The notes: generated from the letters alone by a model not told the origin. A DNA stretch of 64,000 bases from JBBQER01 sp052148155 (GCA_052148155.1 JBKQIY010000198.1:40784-104783); one strand, 5' to 3'; shown: positions 33,959-43,069, numbered from the stretch's first letter. Program-made: numbers and translations.

Positions 33959-34372
33959 CTACCGGCGCTCGAGCGCGATCACTGGAATCTCCCGGGTCGT
34001 CTTGCGCTCGTAGTCAGCGAATCCGGGCATCACCGACTTCTGCTGTTTGAACAGCCGATCACGCTCTTCGCCTTCGGTCACCACCGCGCGAGCCTCGAAT
34101 TGTTCGCCGGGCAACTCGACCGTCACTGTCGGATTCGCGACCAGGTTGTGGTACCACGCGGGATGCGTCGGAGCGCCGGCCTTCGACCCGAACACGACGA
34201 TTCGATCGCCGTCTACGAGGAACACGAGCGGCGTCGTATGCGTTCGTCCGCTCTTGGCGCCGGTCGTCGTCAGCAACAGCATGGGTGCGCCTTCGAAAGA
34301 GCCTGAAACCTTCCCGTCGTTGGCTCGGAACTCGTCGATGACGGAACGATTGAAGTCGTTGACTGCAGTCAC
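33959..34372 (-). CDS. Deazaflavin (F420)-dependent nitroreductase family protein
   Basis: The 137-residue protein has the Ddn/FDOR-A signature: an N-terminal FNRSVIDEFRANDGKV helix, LLLTTTGAKSGRTHTTPLVF, the DRIVVFGSKAGAPTHPAWYHNLVANP core and a C-terminal QQKSVMPGFADYERKTTREIPVIAL. These proteins bind F420 in a split-barrel fold and reduce enones or nitro compounds. The GTG start follows AGGAGA. It is divergent from the P450 gene at 34454. Confidence 0.92.
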   Translation of the reverse strand: MTAVNDFNRSVIDEFRANDGKVSGSFEGAPMLLLTTTGAKSGRTHTTPLVFLVDGDRIVVFGSKAGAPTHPAWYHNLVANPTVTVELPGEQFEARAVVTEGEERDRLFKQQKSVMPGFADYERKTTREIPVIALERR

Positions 34373-34453
34373 ACTGTTCTCCTGGACGGCGGCGGATAGG
34401 TCGGTCAACACGGGACCCGTTGCGATACTTCCCGCGAACGCGACAATGACGTT

Positions 34454-35686
34454 GTGGACCTCACCGAGATCGACCTGACGGATCTCAACCTCTTCGCGCG
34501 CGGATTTCCGCATCCCGTGTTCACGACGTTGCGCCGTGCGGCACCGGTCTGGTGGCACGAGCCGACGGTGCACACACCCGACGGCGAAGGCTTCTGGTCG
34601 GTACACACGCACGCCGAGTGCATGACAGTGATCCACGATCCGGTGACCTTCTCATCGGAGACGGGCGGGGAACGTCCGTTCGGAGGCACCACGATCCCCG
34701 ACTTACCGGTCGCCGGGATGATGCTGAACATGATGGACGACCCGCGCCATCAGCGCGTGCGCCTGCTGGTGAGCAAGGGGCTCACGCCGCGGACGATCGC
34801 ACGCCTGGAAGATGAGCTGCGACGCCGTACGGTGCAACTCGTCGACGGTGCGCTCGCCGCGGGTACCTGCGATTTCGCGACGGCTGTGGCCGGCGAGCTG
34901 CCGATGCAGGCAATCTGCATCCTCATGGGAATCCCCGAACAGGATCGCCATCAACTCTTCGGTTGGATCGAGCACAGCTTCGACTTCAAAGACGACCGCG
35001 AGGCATTCGAAACCACTGACGACGTCGCTCACGCCGCGGCCGCAATGTTCGACTACGGCGCGCGGCTCATTGCCGACAAGCGCGCGCACCCGGCCGACGA
35101 CATGCTCTCGGTGGTGTGCAACGCGGCGCTCCCCGGCGAGGATCCGCCTCAGCTCGTCGATCAGGAGTTGCAGTTCTTCTTCAGCTTGCTGTGGGCGGCC
35201 GGCGCCGACACGACCCGTAACGCGATCGCGGGTGCAATCGTCGCACTGACAGATTTCCCCGATCAGCTCGAGGTGTTACGCGACGACGAACGAGCCCTGG
35301 CGACAGGAGTCGAGGAGATCGTTCGTTGGACGCATCCGGCCGCCTACAACCGTCGGACGGCAACTCGGTCGGTCGAGCTCGGCGGCCATGAGATCGCAGC
35401 GGGAGCCAAGGTCGTGTTCTGGGAGGCGTCCGCGAACCGCGACGAGCTCGTGTTCGCCGAGCCGTTCCGTTTCGACGTACGTCGCGAGCCGAATCCGCAC
35501 CTCGGATTCGGGCACGGAGTGCACCATTGTCTCGGCGCGAGCCTCGCTCGTCTCGAGATCCGTGTGGTGTTAACGGAGCTGCTCGCACGGGTCGCCACGA
35601 TCGAGGTCACTGGGCCGGTCGAATGGACGCGCAGCAACAAGCACACCGGGATCCGGACGCTGCCCGTGAGATTGATGGCGCGCTGA
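34454..35686 (+). CDS. Cytochrome P450
   Basis: The 410-residue P450 has the I-helix motif WAAGADTTRNAIAG, ExxR in EEIVRW, and the haem loop FGHGVHHCLG with Cys359. The AGADTTRN helix and the GHGVHHCLGASLARLE loop are typical of the CYP124/125/142 clan, which hydroxylates methyl-branched lipids and steroid side chains. That substrate class is inference. The GTG at 34454 lies in the divergent region facing the F420-type nitroreductase gene. Confidence 0.92.
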   Translation: MDLTEIDLTDLNLFARGFPHPVFTTLRRAAPVWWHEPTVHTPDGEGFWSVHTHAECMTVIHDPVTFSSETGGERPFGGTTIPDLPVAGMMLNMMDDPRHQRVRLLVSKGLTPRTIARLEDELRRRTVQLVDGALAAGTCDFATAVAGELPMQAICILMGIPEQDRHQLFGWIEHSFDFKDDREAFETTDDVAHAAAAMFDYGARLIADKRAHPADDMLSVVCNAALPGEDPPQLVDQELQFFFSLLWAAGADTTRNAIAGAIVALTDFPDQLEVLRDDERALATGVEEIVRWTHPAAYNRRTATRSVELGGHEIAAGAKVVFWEASANRDELVFAEPFRFDVRREPNPHLGFGHGVHHCLGASLARLEIRVVLTELLARVATIEVTGPVEWTRSNKHTGIRTLPVRLMAR

Positions 35687-35702
35687 CCGGCCGGGAATCG
35701 GG

Positions 35703-37037
35703 TCAGGGGGCGGCGGGCGGGTGCGCGGGATCGGTCTTTGCGAACGCCACCATCATCTCGTAGATGTCATAGACCCGCTGACCGTAGAACGCGCCCGTCG
35801 CCCAGGTTCCCCAAAGATCCCACCAGGTTTGGACCTTTCCGCGGAAGCCGAGGTTGAGCATGTTCGGCATCACGAGCGGTTGTTTCAACGTGGTCGCGGT
35901 GAGGGTCGGATCGACGTAGATCCGCAGCGCTTGCATCTGCGCCCGGACGCCGATCTGTGCGGTCGGGAACGAAAAACCGTGGGCGCAGGAGTCGCACGCG
36001 CCGATCCCTGCGAAGTTGTTGTCGTCGGTTGCGACCTGGCCTCCGCCCGGGAAGGTGAACCACGCGGTTTCGAGGATCGACTGCGCGAACGCGACGTCGC
36101 CACGAACTCCGGCGTTGTCGCCTTCGGTGATGTAGTACTGGGCGAGCGTGTCGAGCGGGACGGTAATGCGCGGCTTGTAACCCGACGCGGTGACGAAGTC
36201 GGCGAGCTGCTGAGCGGTGAGAAGACTGGGACCGAGGATCGGGCTCGACGCGCTGGTTGCCGCCTGCTCGAACTTCGAAATGCCGATCACCGACACCACG
36301 AGCTGGACGTGCGCGTGCGCGATCGCGATCTTGTCGTTCGAGACGTTCGACTGCGCGTCCGAGAGCAACACGTCGGCGGCGCGCTTGCGAGCCGATACTT
36401 GCTGTTGCTCCGCGGTCAACCGCTTCTGCAACGCGACATACTCCTGGATGAGCTCGTTCTGTTGTTCGCTGAACGAGCCGATCAGCTGCAGAGTGCGGCT
36501 GGCATCCATCGCGGTCGTCGCGCTCTCGATCGCCACGATTGCGTCGTCGAGCCGGCTGCTGCCCGAGTTCATGTAGGCCTCGACAGCCGCGGCCTGGATA
36601 TCGGCGTGCGCGGCATCGAGCTCGTTCTGCGTTTGGCGCACCTGTGCTTCCAAGCGTGCGAGATGGCTCTGCAAGGCCCGCCAGGTTCGTTGGACCCCAC
36701 GCGTGTTTGCGAGGTCGTGGGGCAGCTTCGCCCCGTACGTGAGGAGGTCCTTGCTGGCCTGCTCGCGCTGGGCGAGCAGCTGCAGTCCGAGATCGAGCGG
36801 CAAACTGAACTTGGGCGGAGGCGGCACGCTCGCAGGATTGATCGTCGTTGTCGTGGTGCTCGGACCCGAGGTCGACGTCGGCCGGGTGGTGCGGGGCGGT
36901 TTCGTCTTGGACGTCGTCGACGTGGATGGCGACGCGGCCGCGGCCGACGGCGCGACCACGCCCACAGTCAGGGCGAGGGCAAGTGCGAGCGCGACGGTAG
37001 CGCGACGGTTGGCGAGCATCCTGTGGGAAGTCGGCAT
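35703..37037 (-). CDS. Exported coiled-coil protein with C-terminal glucosaminidase-like domain
   Basis: The 444-residue product has a signal peptide (residues 1-35, ending AAAASP) and a Thr/Ser/Pro-rich linker. A long coiled coil spans roughly residues 85-260 (repeated LARLEAQVRQTQNELDAAHADIQ heptads). The C-terminal domain carries YYITEGDNAGVRGDVAFAQ, ETAWFTFPGGG and DNNFAGIGACDSC. Those segments match FlgJ/LytG-type N-acetylglucosaminidases, with the catalytic Glu in the EGDNAGV region. It is probably a cell-wall hydrolase held inactive by its coiled coil, as in PcsB-like proteins. The start could also be the ATG at 37019. Confidence 0.8.
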   Translation of the reverse strand: MPTSHRMLANRRATVALALALALTVGVVAPSAAAASPSTSTTSKTKPPRTTRPTSTSGPSTTTTTINPASVPPPPKFSLPLDLGLQLLAQREQASKDLLTYGAKLPHDLANTRGVQRTWRALQSHLARLEAQVRQTQNELDAAHADIQAAAVEAYMNSGSSRLDDAIVAIESATTAMDASRTLQLIGSFSEQQNELIQEYVALQKRLTAEQQQVSARKRAADVLLSDAQSNVSNDKIAIAHAHVQLVVSVIGISKFEQAATSASSPILGPSLLTAQQLADFVTASGYKPRITVPLDTLAQYYITEGDNAGVRGDVAFAQSILETAWFTFPGGGQVATDDNNFAGIGACDSCAHGFSFPTAQIGVRAQMQALRIYVDPTLTATTLKQPLVMPNMLNLGFRGKVQTWWDLWGTWATGAFYGQRVYDIYEMMVAFAKTDPAHPPAAP

Positions 37038-37156
37038 CTCCGCACCGCATCTTCAGACCCATTTAGGGGACTTTGAGCGGGCAATTTGCTCCGCGATCCG
37101 CCATTTGTCGTGTAGATCAGGGGTCCCCGTCAAATTCGCGTGCCGCGGAGCGAGGG

Positions 37157-38341
37157 CTAGCTCCTCGGAACTTCGCTCCAGGGGCGATCCTTGTCGACTC
37201 GGATGTCGCCTGGGAGGCCGAGGATCCGTTCGCCGAGGATGTTCTTCATGATCAGGGTGGTCCCGCCTTCGATCGAATTGGCTTGGACCCGCAGGAATGC
37301 CTTCTGAGGGCTTGAGAGATCCATAGCGGTCTTCGGTCGGGTCATCGGGTAGCCGGCCGGGTAGAGCATGGCCTCGGCCCCCATGAGGTTCATCGCGAAG
37401 TCCATCATCCGCTGATTCAGCAGCGCCATCGCCAGCTTGCCAACCGAGCCTTCCGGTCCGGGCGTCCCCTGCTTGCGCGCCTGCGAGGCCCGGATGTTGG
37501 TGAGGCGGTTCACCTCGGCGTCGATCCACAAACGGGCAAACTCGTCACGGGCGGAACCGTTGGCCTGCGACGGGTGCTGCTCGTAGACGTGGCGGACCAG
37601 CGCGATCAGTCCCGATCCCTGCGGATGAACCTGGCCGCCGATCGAGACGCGTTCGTTCATCAGTGTCGTCAACGAGACGTGCCAGCCCTCGCCAATGTCG
37701 CCGAGCCGTTCGCTGTCCGGGACGCGCACGTCGGCGAAGTACACCTCGTTGAATTCGGCTTCACCAGTGGCCTGGACCAACGGACGCACCTCCACGCCCG
37801 GTGCGTGCATGTCGACGACGAACATCGTCAAACCTTTGTGCTTCGGCATCTCGGTGTCGGTGCGGACGATCACAATTCCGAAACGGGCCACGTGGGCGAG
37901 CGTCGTCCACACCTTCTGACCATTGATGATCCACTCGTCGCCGTCACGGATCGCCCGGGTCGACAGACCGGCAACATCGGAGCCCGCGCCCGGCTCGCTG
38001 AACATCTGGCACCAGATCTCTTCGCTCGTGAACAACGGCCGGAGATACCGGCGCTTCTGGTCGTCGCTGCCGTGGGTCACGATTGTCGGCGCGCACATGC
38101 CGTGACCGATCGGATTCCGGCCGTACGGAAGTGGCGCTCCCGCCGCCGTGAGCTTGGTGTTCACGAGGTTTTGCATCCTCGGCGAAACCCCGAGCCCGCC
38201 GAACCCTTCGGGGAAGTGCACCCACGCGAGCCCCGCGTCGTACTGCGCGCCGAGCATCTCGGCCGGTCGCGTGGTCTTGGGATCGTGCTGCGCGAGGAGT
38301 TCCTCGCAACGATCGGTTACCAGTTGCTCGTCGGTAGTCAC
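37157..38341 (-). CDS. Acyl-CoA dehydrogenase
   Basis: The 394-residue flavoenzyme has the family signatures QMFSEPGAGSDVAGLSTRA (FAD/substrate loop), NGQKVWTTLAHVARFGIVIVRTD and the C-terminal SIEGGTTLIMKNILGERILGLP with the FAD-binding RxxQ-like region. It is of the long-N-terminal actinobacterial type often found in steroid or branched-lipid catabolism. It oxidises an acyl-CoA to the enoyl-CoA. The GTG start follows AGGGG. An operator-like dyad with a -10 hexamer is at 38358-38380. Confidence 0.93.
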   Translation of the reverse strand: MTTDEQLVTDRCEELLAQHDPKTTRPAEMLGAQYDAGLAWVHFPEGFGGLGVSPRMQNLVNTKLTAAGAPLPYGRNPIGHGMCAPTIVTHGSDDQKRRYLRPLFTSEEIWCQMFSEPGAGSDVAGLSTRAIRDGDEWIINGQKVWTTLAHVARFGIVIVRTDTEMPKHKGLTMFVVDMHAPGVEVRPLVQATGEAEFNEVYFADVRVPDSERLGDIGEGWHVSLTTLMNERVSIGGQVHPQGSGLIALVRHVYEQHPSQANGSARDEFARLWIDAEVNRLTNIRASQARKQGTPGPEGSVGKLAMALLNQRMMDFAMNLMGAEAMLYPAGYPMTRPKTAMDLSSPQKAFLRVQANSIEGGTTLIMKNILGERILGLPGDIRVDKDRPWSEVPRS

Positions 38342-38795
38342 GCCTTACCCCTGTTCAACTTGACCGGTCGGTCAAGTCTAGGAACTCGCCAGCCGATTCC
38401 GCCAAGACCGAGGCGGTCGCGGTCCACCCACCCAGCTGGTCCGGATGCGTCGTTGGGTTCACGCATTCGCCGTCGCGCTCGCGCCCGGCACCGTCGTCGT
38501 CGCGCATCGGCGAGGACGCGCCCAGGACCGATGTGGGGCACCAGCTTCGCGGCGCGCCGGCGCACCTCGCCGGCCGTGAGCGCCCGGTCGGGCACTTCCG
38601 ACGCGCTGCACCGGGCCCGTCTCGCAGTGGCCACCGACCGACACCGGGCGTTCGTCGGCGGTCGCCAGACACCCCGATCGGTCATGCCGAAGCCGCGTGC
38701 GTCGCCCGCGGCCCCACCGTGGGCTCATGGCATCGCGGCGGGACCGTCATGATCGTGCGATGTCGACGACGAACGCTGGCGTTGCGAGGAGCGGG
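38342..38795. other. Intergenic region holding an operator, otherwise no gene
   Basis: The dyad at 38358-38377 belongs to the acyl-CoA dehydrogenase promoter. The other 400 bases carry only arginine-rich frames without family patterns on either strand. Confidence 0.45.
38358..38380 (-). promoter_or_regulatory. TetR-type operator and -10 hexamer of the acyl-CoA dehydrogenase gene
   Basis: ACTTGACC (38358-38365) and GGTCAAGT (38370-38377) form an 8-bp inverted repeat with a 4-base centre. TAGACT (38380-38375, bottom strand) overlaps its edge as the likely -10. On the bottom strand the centre contains GACCGACCGGTC, which also occurs in the operator at 24224-24235. Confidence 0.6.
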
Positions 38796-40127
38796 CTACC
38801 GAGGGTCGGGAATCCAGCTGCCGTGAAATCCGTACGGGACACGCACCGGCAGGTGCACGCTCGCGACTGGCGCAGCGGTGAAGTCGTGGGCGTCGAGGAT
38901 CACCAGGTCGGAGCGGTCGACGGTCGCGTCGTAGACATATCCCATCAGCCAGCCGTCGTCTTCGCTCGTCGCGGACTCGCCTGGCACAAACACGAACTCG
39001 CCCGGTGTGCGGCCGGGTCCGAAGTCGTGTTCCTCGGTGACGCCGGCGAAAAGATCGTGCTTGAAGTACGTCGCACCGTCGAACGCATCGCGCGTGTTCG
39101 GCAAGCCCACCGCGTAGCCGAAGCGATGGCGCGACCCGAGCACGGTCTCGTTCACACGCGGAAACTCCTGGCCCCGCTCGTCAAGTCGATCCTCGCGGAC
39201 CTTGCCCGCGGAAAGATCGATGGTCCAACGGTCGAGCGTCGGCACACCGCCATCGTTCGGACCGGTACGGCTCTGCTTGAACATCGTGGGATGGCGGGGT
39301 ACGTCGACCACGATGGTGTCACCGTCGTCAAAGGCATTCATTGGGTGGAACACATAACAGGGATCGACGTCGAACCAGCGCATCTCGGTGTCGCCACCCG
39401 ATCGCGGCATCACACCGACGCGGGCGACATGATCGTCGTCCCAGCGGAACGGGAAGGGCTGCACCTCGAGGTCGAACACCACGGGCAGGTCGAAGAAGAG
39501 CACGTGCTCGCGTGTGATGGCGAAGTCGTGCATCATGACCGAGCGCGGGATCGTGATCGGCTCGCTACGTTCCAGCTTCCCCGTCGCGTCGATTACGTGA
39601 TACGTGAGATACGGTTCCGCGAACCAGTAGGCGAACGCCAGCATCTCCCCGGTCACGGGATCGACCTTTGGGTGCGCGGTGAACCCGGTCGGAAGCGGAC
39701 CTCCGAAATCGGTCCGGCGCAAGGTGTCGAGCGTGGGTGAGAGCTCGTAGGGCATCGAGCCCTCGGTGAAGGTCAGGATGCGCCCCGCGTGCCCGATCAC
39801 GTGGGTGTTGCTCGTGTCGTACATCGGTGGCAGTGGCCCGCCGACGGGAGTCTCTCCGTGCGCGCGCGCGATGTCGTCGGTGCGCACCCATCGGTTGCGA
39901 TACCACGCTGCGGTGCCGTTGCCGAGCTCGACGCCGTGGACCATGCCGTCCCCGGTGAACCAGTGGTACGGACCGGTCGGCGTGACGAACGGATTCGGGC
40001 CGATGCGAAGGTACCGTCCGCGCAGTTCGGGAGGGATCACACCGTCGACCGAAAGCTCGGTCGTCGTGTGCTCCTGCGCTACGGGGCCGTAGTTGCCGGT
40101 GAGGAAGGGGTTGTCAGTGACAGTCAA
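38796..40127 (-). CDS. Carotenoid cleavage oxygenase family protein
   Basis: The 443-residue seven-bladed beta-propeller protein has the four iron-binding histidines in their usual contexts: His152 (TAHPKVD), His200 (MMHDFAIT), His261 (FHPMNAFDD) and His435 near the C terminus (GFHGSWIP). Such enzymes split carotenoid, stilbene or related alkene double bonds with O2. The start is probably TTG at 40127 after GAGAGGTAG. The divergent neighbour is an enoyl-CoA hydratase, and the AT-rich operator at 40154-40168 lies between them. Confidence 0.93.
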   Translation of the reverse strand: MTVTDNPFLTGNYGPVAQEHTTTELSVDGVIPPELRGRYLRIGPNPFVTPTGPYHWFTGDGMVHGVELGNGTAAWYRNRWVRTDDIARAHGETPVGGPLPPMYDTSNTHVIGHAGRILTFTEGSMPYELSPTLDTLRRTDFGGPLPTGFTAHPKVDPVTGEMLAFAYWFAEPYLTYHVIDATGKLERSEPITIPRSVMMHDFAITREHVLFFDLPVVFDLEVQPFPFRWDDDHVARVGVMPRSGGDTEMRWFDVDPCYVFHPMNAFDDGDTIVVDVPRHPTMFKQSRTGPNDGGVPTLDRWTIDLSAGKVREDRLDERGQEFPRVNETVLGSRHRFGYAVGLPNTRDAFDGATYFKHDLFAGVTEEHDFGPGRTPGEFVFVPGESATSEDDGWLMGYVYDATVDRSDLVILDAHDFTAAPVASVHLPVRVPYGFHGSWIPDPR

Positions 40128-40153
40128 AGCGCTACCTCTCTCGTCCCCACGTT

Positions 40154-40168
40154 TATAACATTGTTATA
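40154..40168. promoter_or_regulatory. AT-rich operator between carotenoid oxygenase and enoyl-CoA hydratase genes
   Basis: TATAACA-T-TGTTATA is a perfect 7-bp inverted repeat around one base in a region otherwise about 68% GC. It lies in the 82-base gap between divergent genes, where a TetR-type repressor could control both. No regulator gene is adjacent. Confidence 0.6.
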
Positions 40169-40196
40169 TAGGCGGGTCAACGCCGCCCCGCCCAAA

Positions 40197-40202
40197 TACG
40201 CT
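40197..40202 (+). promoter_or_regulatory. -10 hexamer of the enoyl-CoA hydratase gene (leaderless)
   Basis: TACGCT, 7 bases before the GTG at 40210. Confidence 0.45.
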
Positions 40203-40209
40203 GGCTGAC

Positions 40210-40986
40210 GTGGATCTGGTGCGCGTCGAGTCGGGATCGCCGATCACGCGGCTTGTCCTCGATCGGCCGGAGCGACGCAACGCACTGTCGCTCGCGCTGA
40301 TGACCGAGATGCTCGACGCGCTCGAACAGATCGGCGCCGACGCCTCGACCCAGGTGCTGGTGATCGAGGGTCGAGGTCCCGCGTTCTCGGCCGGTCACGA
40401 CCTGGCCGAGCTGGTCTCCAACCGCGACCACGACGTCTACGACGCGCTGTTCGAAACGTGCGTCGAGCTGATGACACGGCTGCACACGATCCCTCAACCG
40501 GTGATCGCCAAGGTGCACGGCGTCGCGACCGCAGCCGGCTGCCAGCTCGTGGCCGCGTGCGATCTCGCGATTGCCGCCGACGACGCACGCTTCGCGACAC
40601 CCGGCGTAAACATCGGCTTGTTCTGTTCGACCCCGATGGTGCCGATCAGCCGAACCATCGGTCGCAAACGGGTGCTCGAGATGCTCTTCACCGGGGAGAT
40701 GATCGACGCGGCGACGGCAGCCGAGTGGGGGCTCGTGAACCGGGTCGTCGCGCCGGACCAGCTCGAAGCAGCCGTGGTCGAACTCGCGGAGCGGATCGCA
40801 CAGACGAGCCCGACGGTGCTCGCGCTCGGCAAACGCGCGTTCTATGAGCAGGAGGGGATGGACGAGCGCGCCGCGTACGGCCTCGCCTGCGCGGTCATGG
40901 TCGACAACGCACAGTTGGATGAGGCGCACGAGGGCATGCACGCATTTCTCGAAAAACGCAAGCCCGCGTGGCCGAAGAGGGGCTAG
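40210..40986 (+). CDS. Enoyl-CoA hydratase/isomerase family (ECHDC3-like)
   Basis: The 258-residue crotonase-fold protein has FSAGHDLAEL and the second oxyanion segment GVATAAGCQLVAACDLAIA. The GHDL and AAGCQLV variants are those of the ECHDC3-like subgroup, in which one catalytic Glu is replaced, so hydratase activity is uncertain. It overlaps the following MFS gene by 19 bases. The GTG at 40210 has TACGCT 7 bases upstream. Confidence 0.88.
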   Translation: MDLVRVESGSPITRLVLDRPERRNALSLALMTEMLDALEQIGADASTQVLVIEGRGPAFSAGHDLAELVSNRDHDVYDALFETCVELMTRLHTIPQPVIAKVHGVATAAGCQLVAACDLAIAADDARFATPGVNIGLFCSTPMVPISRTIGRKRVLEMLFTGEMIDAATAAEWGLVNRVVAPDQLEAAVVELAERIAQTSPTVLALGKRAFYEQEGMDERAAYGLACAVMVDNAQLDEAHEGMHAFLEKRKPAWPKRG

Positions 40987-42239
40987 CGGGAGTGGTCGCG
41001 GCGACTCCGCGCACCCGGCTCATCTCGTTCGCGCCGTTGCGCCACCCTGCCTACGCGCGGCTGTGGACCGGCGCATTCGTGTCCAATATCGGGACGTGGA
41101 TGGAGTCGATCGCACTCGGCATCTATGTGACGAAGCACACCAACCAGGCGGCGTGGACGGGCACGGTGGCGGCCGCTGCGTTCTTGCCGATCGCGTTCTT
41201 CAGCCCGATCGGCGGTGCGCTCGCCGACCGCTACCCGCGCCGGGTCTTGATGATCGTGACGAGCTTGTTCCAGACCGCACTCGCCGGGCTGCTCACCTAC
41301 TTGTTCTTCACCGGAAACCCGTCGGCGCCAACCATCACCCTGATCGCGCTCGGCAATGGCGTGTGTGCCGCGCTCGGATTTCCCTCATTCCAGGCCATGC
41401 TCCCGGATCTCGTACCGGTCGAAGACCTGCCGGGCGCGATCGCGCTCTCGTCGGCGCAATACAACCTCGGTCGCGTCATCGGTCCGGCGATCGCCGGCGT
41501 CGTCATCTTCATCGGCGGATACGCGTGGGCCGAAGGTGCGAACGCCGTGAGCTTCCTTGCCGTGGTCGCGGTGATGCTGACCATCGAACTCCCCCCGCCG
41601 TCGGAACGGGCGCGAAGCGAACCGTTTGTCCGATCGATGGTGAATGGCTTCGGCTTCGTGCGTCGCGAGCCCGGCCTGCGCATCACGGCGCTGGCGATGT
41701 GCCTCAACACGTTCCTGGCGGCGCCGTTCATCGCGCTCGTGCCCGCGATGGCATTGGAAGTGCTGCACAGCGGATCGGGTGGAACCGCCGTTCTCATTAC
41801 CGCGCAGGGAATCGGCGCGGTGCTCATGGCCTTCTCTCTCGGAACGCTCATCGAACGTTACGGCGCTCGGCGGGTGCTCACGACGCTGATGAGTCTCCTG
41901 CCGTTCGCGCTCGCCGCCTACGCAAGCGCACCGGTTCTGGCGCTTTCGGCCCTTGCGCTGTTCTTCGTGGGCATCCTGTACCTCGGCGCGTTGTCGAGCT
42001 TCACGACGATCGCGCAGCTGCGCGTCCCCTCCGAGATCCGTGGACGTGTCCTTGCCGTGTTCACCGTCATCCTCGGATCGTTGTACCCACTCGGCGCAAT
42101 CGTGCAGGGCAAGATCGCCGACCACATCGGATTGCGCGACACGACCCTCGGCGCCGCGGCGTTGATGGCATTCGTGATGGTGGCGACACGCGTCGCCCGC
42201 CCGGGAGTCACCACCGCGATCGACGCACCCGTGGGTTAG
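40968..42239 (+). CDS. MFS transporter
   Basis: The 423-residue membrane protein has about 12 hydrophobic segments. It shows the entry pattern RHPAYARLWTGAFVSNIGTWMES and the loop ADRYPRRVLM typical of the MFS_3 exporters, plus RVPSEIRGRVLAVFTV between helices 10 and 11. It starts inside the end of the enoyl-CoA hydratase gene, so both are cotranscribed. The substrate is unknown. Its TAG stop forms part of the -10 hexamer of the next gene. Confidence 0.9.
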   Translation: MAEEGLAGVVAATPRTRLISFAPLRHPAYARLWTGAFVSNIGTWMESIALGIYVTKHTNQAAWTGTVAAAAFLPIAFFSPIGGALADRYPRRVLMIVTSLFQTALAGLLTYLFFTGNPSAPTITLIALGNGVCAALGFPSFQAMLPDLVPVEDLPGAIALSSAQYNLGRVIGPAIAGVVIFIGGYAWAEGANAVSFLAVVAVMLTIELPPPSERARSEPFVRSMVNGFGFVRREPGLRITALAMCLNTFLAAPFIALVPAMALEVLHSGSGGTAVLITAQGIGAVLMAFSLGTLIERYGARRVLTTLMSLLPFALAAYASAPVLALSALALFFVGILYLGALSSFTTIAQLRVPSEIRGRVLAVFTVILGSLYPLGAIVQGKIADHIGLRDTTLGAAALMAFVMVATRVARPGVTTAIDAPVG

Positions 42240-42242
42240 GGT
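42237..42242 (+). promoter_or_regulatory. -10 hexamer of the second enoyl-CoA hydratase gene (leaderless)
   Basis: TAGGGT, 7 bases before the ATG at 42250, with its first three bases being the stop codon of the MFS gene. Confidence 0.45.
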
Positions 42243-42249
42243 CGACCCC

Positions 42250-43029
42250 ATGAGTGATGACACAGCCCTGGTGACGCTCGAACGGCGCGGCAACATCGCG
42301 TTGGTCACCTTGAACCGGCCCGAGGCGCGCAACGCGATCAACCCCGAGGTCAGCCAGACGATGAGTGCACTCCTCGACGAGATCGAAGCCGACGCGCAGT
42401 TGCGCGCCGTCGTGCTGACCGGAGCGGGTGAGGTCTTTTCGGCCGGCGCCGATCTCAAGGTCGTCGCGCAGGGCCGCGCCATGGACATCGCACGCGGCAA
42501 GGGCGGATTCGCCGGCATCGTGAATCGCGACTTTCCGAAGCCACTGATCGCGGCGGTGAACGGCCCCGCCCTTGCGGGTGGTTTCGAGATTGTGCTCTCG
42601 TGCGACCTCGTGATCGCGGCCGACACCGCTCGGTTCGGTATCCCCGAAGTGCAGCGCGGCCTGATGGCGGCTGCGGGTGGCCTCATTCGCCTGCCCAAAC
42701 GTGTGCCGCTCGCGATCGCGCTTGAGCTCGCGATGACCGGCGACCCGATCGACGCGACCCGCGCGCTGGCGCTCGGTCTCGTCAACCGCGTCGTGACACG
42801 GGACCGGGTCGTCGACGAGGCGACCGCGCTCGCCGCCCGCATCGGCGAGAACTCGCCGATCGCCGTCCGTCAGTCGCGTCAGCTGGTGCGAGAGGCCGCG
42901 GAGCTTCCCGAGGCCGACGGCTGGCGCCGGACGAACGAACTCGTGCTCGACGTCTTCGCGAGCGGCGATGCCGTCGAGGGCGCCACCGCCTTCGCTGAGA
43001 AGCGCCCGCCCGTCTGGAAGAGCACCTGA
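42250..43029 (+). CDS. Enoyl-CoA hydratase
   Basis: The 259-residue crotonase has NRPEARNAINPEVSQTM, FSAGADLKVVAQGR (first oxyanion site), NGPALAGGFEIVLSCDLVIA (second oxyanion site) and FGIPEVQRGLMAAAGGLIRLPK. The catalytic glutamates are not both obvious, so it may hydrate or isomerise. It stands alone with a leaderless-type promoter. A small GC hairpin follows at 43054-43069. Confidence 0.9.
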   Translation: MSDDTALVTLERRGNIALVTLNRPEARNAINPEVSQTMSALLDEIEADAQLRAVVLTGAGEVFSAGADLKVVAQGRAMDIARGKGGFAGIVNRDFPKPLIAAVNGPALAGGFEIVLSCDLVIAADTARFGIPEVQRGLMAAAGGLIRLPKRVPLAIALELAMTGDPIDATRALALGLVNRVVTRDRVVDEATALAARIGENSPIAVRQSRQLVREAAELPEADGWRRTNELVLDVFASGDAVEGATAFAEKRPPVWKST

Positions 43030-43053
43030 GCCGCGGCGACGACATCGGCCCGG

Positions 43054-43069
43054 CCCTCCGGGTGGAGGG
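43054..43069 (+). terminator. Small GC hairpin after the enoyl-CoA hydratase gene
   Basis: CCCTCC and GGAGGG pair across a 4-base loop, 25 bases after the stop codon. No T-tract follows, so the assignment is weak. Confidence 0.35.
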
